In this document: piece after piece, positions 7,376 to 10,822 of the stretch
Layout of the letters: every line of letters starts with the position of its first letter
How positions within the stretch are numbered: the stretch's first letter is position 1
Origin: Pelagibius sp050290145
GTDB taxonomy: Bacteria > Pseudomonadota > Alphaproteobacteria > Kiloniellales > Kiloniellaceae
DNA length: 10,822 nucleotides
NCBI GenBank assembly: GCA_050290145.1
Contig: JBNKHC010000317.1
Coordinates: forward strand, 1-10,822
Direction: 5' to 3'
Program-made: the position numbers and the translations under genes
The notes under the pieces: model-generated
Seen by the model: the letters and a program-made list of their open reading frames with translations, nothing else
Told to the model about the DNA's origin: nothing
Database searches by the model: none

Positions 7376-7783
7376 AGGTGCGGATACATCCCCATTCGCC
7401 TCAACAGGATGAGCCTTCTCACTCAGCCAGCAATTCCCTGTGACCGTCGTTTTATGATCTCTGTTCAGAGCCGCCCGTTTCAGGCGGACCGAGCCTACTG
7501 ACAGAGCCGCGCCGGTCAAGACAAACCGGTCGGAAATCGGCAGAATCGTGCGCGAGGCGCGGCCAAGATACCAGCTTGGTATGGCGATCCGACCGGCTTC
7601 GGCGTTCCGCGTACCGAAGTGGTCTGCTTCCTGGACCCGAAGCCGCCGCGTACGAATCGCCCGGGGCGGCAACCTGTCTCTCGAAGGCTCGCGCCAGGCG
7701 CCGGCAAAGAGCATCGCCAGCGGGCTCACGCGAGGGTAGATTCCGCTTCGCGATTCCCCTCACAGCCGCGCAAGGCAGCCGCC
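7376..7783. other. Divergent intergenic region, about 408 bp
   Basis: This region separates the mrp operon (minus) from the nucleoside hydrolase operon (plus), so it must hold both start signals unless either is read from elsewhere. Frames through it are open by base composition only, and none gives a recognisable protein. Visible elements include two adjacent inverted repeats, CTCTG-TT-CAGAG (7459-7470) and CCGCC-N7-GGCGG (7471-7487); the second gains a U-G pair in the minus-strand RNA. A 15-bp dyad lies at 7568-7582. For the mrp side, a very weak promoter guess is TTGACC (7519-7514) and TAGGCT (7497-7492), spaced 16. I see no convincing plus-strand promoter and no riboswitch I can name. Confidence 0.5.
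7568..7582. promoter_or_regulatory. Candidate operator: 15-bp dyad ATACCA-GCT-TGGTAT
   Basis: A perfect 6-bp inverted repeat with a 3-bp spacer, nested with a second one sharing the centre (CCAAG at 7563-7567 and CTTGG at 7575-7579). It lies between the divergent mrp and nucleoside hydrolase operons, 193 bp from the mrpE start and 201 bp from the hydrolase start. This size and symmetry suit a dimeric repressor, but no regulator gene is in the window and the site occurs only once, so the role is inference. Confidence 0.25.
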
Positions 7784-8731
7784 ATGGTCTCCAGTCCCAG
7801 ACCCATCATCATCGACACCGATCCCGGCCAGGACGACGCCATCGCCATCCTGCTGGCCCTGGCCTCCGAGGAGTTCGAGGTCCTGGGTATCACCGTGGTG
7901 GCGGGCAACGTGCCGCTGGCCCTGACCGAACAGAACGCCCGCAAGGTCTGCGAACTGGCCGGGCGGCCCGATGTGAAGGTCTTCGCCGGCTGCGCCCGCC
8001 CGCTGGTGCGCCCGCAGGTGACGGCGGAGGAGGTGCACGGCAAGACCGGCCTGGATGGCCCCGAGCTGCCGCCCCCCGGCATGCCGCTGCAGGAACAGCA
8101 CGCCGTCGACTGGATCGTCGACACCCTGCGCGCGGCGCCTGCCGGCCGCATCACGCTGTGCACCCTGGGGCCGCTCACCAATATCGCGACGGCGCTGATC
8201 AAGGCGCCGGACATCGCCCCGCGCATTGCCGAGATCGTCATGATGGGCGGCGGCTTCTTCGAGGGCGGCAACACCACGCCGACCGCCGAGTTCAACGTCT
8301 ACGTCGATCCCCACGCCGCCCACGTAGTCTTCACCTCGGGCATCAAGTTGACCATGCATCCGCTTGATGTGACACATAAAGCTTTGATGTCGAAGGCCTG
8401 GATCGAGTCCCTGCGCGCGCTCGGCACGCGGACCGGCGTCGCCGCCGCGGCCATGCTGGACTTCTACGAGCGCTTCGACATGGAGAAGTACGGTGAGGAA
8501 GGCGGCCCCCTGCACGATCCCTGCGTGCTGGCCTATCTGCTGCGGCCCGGGCTCTTCGACGGCAAGGACTGCAGCGTGCAGATCGAGACCGGGTCCGAAC
8601 TGACCATGGGGATGACTGTGGTCGACTGGTGGAATGTCACCCCGGCGCCGCCCAACTGCAGGGTGATCAACCAGATCGACGCCGCCGGCTTCTACGCCCT
8701 GATCGGCGAGCGCCTGGCGCGGCTGCCGTAG
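7784..8731 (+). CDS. Nucleoside hydrolase, IUNH family
   Basis: 315-aa cytoplasmic enzyme that would hydrolyse the N-glycosidic bond of ribonucleosides, giving base and ribose (purine/pyrimidine salvage). The N-terminal Ca2+/ribose-binding motif DTDPGQDDA is at 11-19 (Asp13, Asp17, Asp18). Asn42 in VVAGN, TLGPLTNIA at 127-135, MMGGGFFEGGN at 153-163, Glu169/Asn171 in AEFNVYVDPHAA, and His244-Asp245 (LHDPCVLAY) complete the expected active site, so it looks functional. Substrate preference cannot be told from these motifs. The start is ATG 7784, with AAGG 8 nt upstream; the frame stays open to 7619, but those 55 extra residues are Arg/Pro-rich and absent from the family pattern. The deacetylase gene follows 16 bp downstream. 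Confidence 0.93.
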   Translation: MVSSPRPIIIDTDPGQDDAIAILLALASEEFEVLGITVVAGNVPLALTEQNARKVCELAGRPDVKVFAGCARPLVRPQVTAEEVHGKTGLDGPELPPPGMPLQEQHAVDWIVDTLRAAPAGRITLCTLGPLTNIATALIKAPDIAPRIAEIVMMGGGFFEGGNTTPTAEFNVYVDPHAAHVVFTSGIKLTMHPLDVTHKALMSKAWIESLRALGTRTGVAAAAMLDFYERFDMEKYGEEGGPLHDPCVLAYLLRPGLFDGKDCSVQIETGSELTMGMTVVDWWNVTPAPPNCRVINQIDAAGFYALIGERLARLP

Positions 8732-8747
8732 CGCGCGGCCCCGGCGC

Positions 8748-9878
8748 ATGCGACCCCGCTTTATCGGCAGCGAGATCTACCGGCGTTCCACCTACGGCGG
8801 GCGCCATCCGCTGGCGATCCCCCGCGTCTCCACCTGCATCGACCTCTGCCGTGCGCTCGGCTGGCTCCCCCCGGCGACCGATTTCGGCGACGTCTACATC
8901 GACAGCCCGCGGGCCTCGGCAGCGGAGCTGGCGCGCTTCCACGACCCGGCCTACATCGACGCCGTGCAGCGCGCCGAGGCGGCCCAGGACCTGCCGAAGG
9001 AACAGCAGCTGCGCTTCAACCTGGGGCGCAACGGCAACCCGATCTATCCGGAGGTCTTCCGCCGCCCGGCCACCGCCTGCGGCGCCTCGATCCTGGCCGG
9101 GCGCACCCTGGCCGCGGGTGCGGCCAAGATCTACAGCCCGGCCAGCGGGACCCACCACGGCCGCCCGGACCGGGCCAGCGGCTTCTGCTACTTCAACGAT
9201 CCGGCGCTGGCCATCCTGGCTCTGCTCGACGGCGGCCTGGAACGGGTCTTCTACCTGGATGTCGATGCCCACCACGGCGATGGCGTGCAGGACGCCTTCC
9301 ACGACGATCCCCGGGTCTTCACTCTTTCGATCCACGAGAACGCCCGCTGGCCGATGGCGGAGGAGGGGGCAGGGACCCTCGACGACCGTGCGGGCGGCCA
9401 GGCGCGCAATCTGCCGGTGCCCGAGGGCTTCAATGACAGCGAAATGGACTTCCTCATGGAGGCCGCGGTCCTGCCGCTCATCGAAGGCTTCGCGCCGCAG
9501 GCCCTGGTCGTGCAGTGCGGCGCCGATGCCCTGGCCGAGGACCCCTTGAGCAAGCTCGCGCTCTCCAACGGCGCCCTCTGGCGGGTGGTGGCGCGCGTCA
9601 AGGATCTGGCGCCGCGCCTGCTGGTGACGGGGGGCGGGGGCTATAATCCCTGGTCGGTGGGGCGCGCCTGGGCCGGCGTCTGGGCGACCCTCAACGGCTT
9701 CGAGGTGCCGGATCGCCTGCCCGAAGCGGCCGGGGCGGTGCTGCGCGCCCTGGAATGGCGCCACAGCCGGGGCCGCAATCCGCCGGAGGCCTGGTTCACC
9801 ACCCTGGCCGACGCGCCGCGCCCCGGGCCGCTGCGGCCGGAGATCCGGCAGATCGCCGCCGCCGTGCTGGCGCCCTAG
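8748..9878 (+). CDS. Histone deacetylase family protein (AcuC/class I HDAC-like)
   Basis: 376-aa zinc-dependent amidohydrolase of the arginase/deacetylase fold, expected to remove acetyl (or related acyl) groups from an amine. The catalytic set is complete: the His136-His137 dyad (GTHHGRPDRASGFCYFND), zinc ligands Asp173 and His175 (LDVDAHHGDG) and Asp260 (QCGADAL), and the transition-state Tyr299 (TGGGGYNP). The HxGDG and GCGAD-type motifs are closer to class I HDAC/AcuC than to polyamine deacetylases, whose loops differ; the substrate is unknown. The start is ATG 8748 with no good ribosome site, consistent with coupling to the hydrolase stop 16 bp before. No signal peptide, so cytoplasmic. 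Family certain; a role in acetoin use (AcuC) is not supported by the neighbours. Confidence 0.93.
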   Translation: MRPRFIGSEIYRRSTYGGRHPLAIPRVSTCIDLCRALGWLPPATDFGDVYIDSPRASAAELARFHDPAYIDAVQRAEAAQDLPKEQQLRFNLGRNGNPIYPEVFRRPATACGASILAGRTLAAGAAKIYSPASGTHHGRPDRASGFCYFNDPALAILALLDGGLERVFYLDVDAHHGDGVQDAFHDDPRVFTLSIHENARWPMAEEGAGTLDDRAGGQARNLPVPEGFNDSEMDFLMEAAVLPLIEGFAPQALVVQCGADALAEDPLSKLALSNGALWRVVARVKDLAPRLLVTGGGGYNPWSVGRAWAGVWATLNGFEVPDRLPEAAGAVLRALEWRHSRGRNPPEAWFTTLADAPRPGPLRPEIRQIAAAVLAP

Positions 9879-9911
9879 ACGTGCTGCACGCCTGCCGTTA
9901 CATCTAGGACC

Positions 9912-10379
9912 ATGAAACGGATTCTATCCCTCCTGGTCCTGCTGATGGCCGCCTGGGCGGCGCCGGCGCTGGCCCAGTCCGCGCCGCTGACCGCCTTCGG
10001 TACCGGCGAGCTCGACATCGAAACCGCCGCCGGCGTGACCCACAAGTTTCAGGTGGAAATCGCCGAGACTTCCGGTCAGCGCGCCCAGGGGCTGATGTTC
10101 CGCCGCCAGATGGCCGCGGACGCGGGCATGCTGTTTCTTTTCGAGGGCAGCCTGCAGGAGCGGGCGATGTGGATGAAGAACACGCTTATCCCGCTGGATA
10201 TGCTGTTCATTGACGAGGCGGGGAAAATTGTGCGCATCGAGCAGCGCACGGTGCCGCATTCCTTGCGGGCGATCAGATCGGGTCAGCCGGTGGCGGCTGT
10301 GCTGGAGCTTAATGCCGGGACGACGTCACGTCTCGCGATCGAACCCGGTGATCGGGTGATCTATCCAGCATTCAACTAA
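9912..10379 (+). CDS. Secreted DUF192 domain protein
   Basis: 155-aa protein with a clear signal peptide (KRILSLLVLLMAAW core, probable cleavage ALA|Q after residue 21) and a single DUF192 domain from about 33 to 153. Family marks are RAQGLMFR (57-64), GMLFLF (72-77), MWMKNTLIPLDMLFID (86-101) and the late VLELNAGT. The domain's biochemical role is not established; the mature protein would be periplasmic or exported, with no lipobox cysteine. The start is ATG 9912, with AGGA only 2 nt away, closer than optimal. It lies 33 bp after the deacetylase gene in the same direction and could be read through from it. The gene ends beside the hairpin-rich convergent gap. Confidence 0.92.
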   Translation: MKRILSLLVLLMAAWAAPALAQSAPLTAFGTGELDIETAAGVTHKFQVEIAETSGQRAQGLMFRRQMAADAGMLFLFEGSLQERAMWMKNTLIPLDMLFIDEAGKIVRIEQRTVPHSLRAIRSGQPVAAVLELNAGTTSRLAIEPGDRVIYPAFN

Positions 10380-10515
10380 AGCAAGGTTCCCGGGAACTCT
10401 CTAACTACCGTCTAAGAGACTCTAACGTCTCGAGGATCCTGAGTGCATCGACCTCACATAGGGGTCCTCTTATCCGGCTAGCGCCGGTACCACTCACCGA
10501 CTGGCGGAAAGCTTC
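10380..10515. other. Convergent intergenic gap rich in inverted repeats; possible structured RNA or terminator region
   Basis: Between the 3' ends of the DUF192 gene and the small secreted protein. Elements read by eye: a perfect 12-bp palindrome GTTCCCGGGAAC (10386-10397); two CTCTAAC direct repeats starting 21 bp apart (10399-10405 and 10420-10426); hairpin GAGAC-N6-GTCTC (10416-10431); directly adjoining, an 8-bp stem GAGGATCC (10432-10439) with GGGTCCTC (10462-10469), containing one G-U pair possible only in plus-strand RNA; and hairpin CCGGC-TAGC-GCCGG (10474-10487). None is followed by a T-run, so classic intrinsic termination is not shown. No tRNA cloverleaf was found on either strand. 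Confidence 0.4.
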
Positions 10516-10526
10516 TTAGGCTTCCG
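10505..10526. terminator. Weak hairpin over the 3' end of the small secreted protein gene
   Basis: CGGAA (10505-10509) pairs with TTCCG (10522-10526), and GC (10511-10512) with GC (10520-10521), with A10510 bulged and a 7-nt loop that includes part of the TAA stop codon of the minus-strand gene. There is no T-tract, so it is at most a Rho-type or mRNA-end-protecting structure. Confidence 0.2.
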
Positions 10527-10812
10527 GATCCAGGGCAACCTGCTCCATCGCACGCCAGCCTTCGCCGGCCGCGACCAGGCAGCTCATGCCCTGCGGGGTC
10601 GTCACGATGATCGACCAGGTGGTGCCGTTGCCGGTGCTGAGCACCTCGACCAGACCGCCGTTGTGGGTCACACCCAGGGCGACGGGCTGCTCTTTGTACT
10701 TCTGCTGCAGAACCTGCAGAACGGAGTCTCGCTGATCACACTGAGGCTGCGCCATCGCTGCGCTGGTGCTAACGAGGGCGAGTCCAGCGCCGAGCGCTAA
10801 AATCTTCCACAT
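10516..10812 (-). CDS. Small secreted protein of unknown function
   Basis: 98-aa protein with a signal peptide (MWKILALGAGLALVS core, probable cleavage AMA|Q after residue 21), leaving a mature part of about 77 residues. That part starts with a Cys25 segment and a helix-like, Gln-rich stretch (LQVLQQKYKEQ), then a beta-rich half (GVTHNGGLVEVLST, TWSIIVTTPQG) with Cys78 in GMSCLVAAGEGW. The two cysteines could form a disulfide in the periplasm. I recognise it only as a conserved-looking hypothetical of the alphaproteobacterial kind; no domain name can be supported. The start ATG at 10812 has GAGG 6 nt upstream, a good ribosome site. It is convergent with the DUF192 gene; its promoter lies beyond the right edge. 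Confidence 0.8.
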   Translation of the reverse strand: MWKILALGAGLALVSTSAAMAQPQCDQRDSVLQVLQQKYKEQPVALGVTHNGGLVEVLSTGNGTTWSIIVTTPQGMSCLVAAGEGWRAMEQVALDPEA

Positions 10813-10822
10813 GATAAGCCTC

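Noticed and set aside
7376..7729. 118-residue N-terminal extension of MrpE
   Set aside because: Would double the length of a conserved small subunit and is charged and non-membrane; the frame is open by composition.
7619..7783. 55-residue N-terminal extension of the nucleoside hydrolase
   Set aside because: Arg/Pro-rich, not signal-like and unlike the family; ATG 7784 has AAGG at good spacing and puts the DTDPG motif at the usual place.
8667..9764. 365-aa minus-strand open frame opposite the deacetylase, and 7760-8749 opposite the nucleoside hydrolase
   Set aside because: Same compositional antisense effect; the plus-strand frames carry complete active sites.
10389..10514. Cluster of common cloning-type restriction sites suggesting a vector polylinker or contamination
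   Set aside because: The sites are 8-40 bp apart with unrelated sequence between them, not the abutting layout of a polylinker, and the flanks are native-looking genes; palindrome enrichment is reported as structure instead.
1..10822. Mobile element, CRISPR array, tRNA or rRNA
   Set aside because: No transposase or integrase gene, regularly spaced repeats, target-site duplications, cloverleaf or rRNA-like sequence was seen on either strand.

Overview
The window is GC-rich, densely coding DNA. Protein style points to an alphaproteobacterium, perhaps of the Rhodospirillales/Kiloniellales type; this is an inference from overall resemblance, as no rRNA or marker gene is present. It has two halves that diverge from a roughly 410-bp intergenic region (7376-7783).

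Left half (positions 1-7375, minus strand): a tightly packed operon for an Mrp/Mnh-type multisubunit monovalent cation/H+ antiporter. In transcription order it reads mrpE, mrpF, mrpG, a fused MbhD-MbhE-MrpB subunit, mrpC, a first MrpD-type antiporter module (D1), a second NuoM-like module (D2), an 84-aa two-helix membrane protein, and a third NuoL/MrpD-like module (D3) that runs off the left edge. Most junctions overlap by 1-8 nt or are separated by only a few nt; the one larger gap is 25 bp, between D1 and D2. The design differs from the textbook mrpABCDEFG operon. No full-length MrpA is visible: its C-terminal MbhD/MbhE part is fused to MrpB, and three ion-channel modules are present instead of two. 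D3 lacks the usual TM7 lysine (Asn instead) and histidine (Ser instead), while its TM5 Glu and TM8 and TM12 Lys are kept. The set presumably forms one inner-membrane complex exchanging Na+ (or K+) for H+, unless redox or hydrogenase subunits lie beyond the left edge.

Right half (positions 7784-10822): on the plus strand, an IUNH-type nucleoside hydrolase and an AcuC/class I HDAC-like deacetylase 16 bp apart (likely co-transcribed), then a secreted DUF192 protein. Converging on it from the right edge is a small secreted protein of unknown function with two cysteines. The 136-bp convergent gap (10380-10515) is rich in inverted repeats and can be folded by eye into consecutive hairpins. No tRNA, rRNA, CRISPR array, transposase or IS end was seen.

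The best leads are the unusual composition of the Mrp complex (split and fused MrpA, three antiporter modules, altered D3, small extra subunit), the nucleoside hydrolase-deacetylase pair, and the structured convergent gap. None is proof of a new system.
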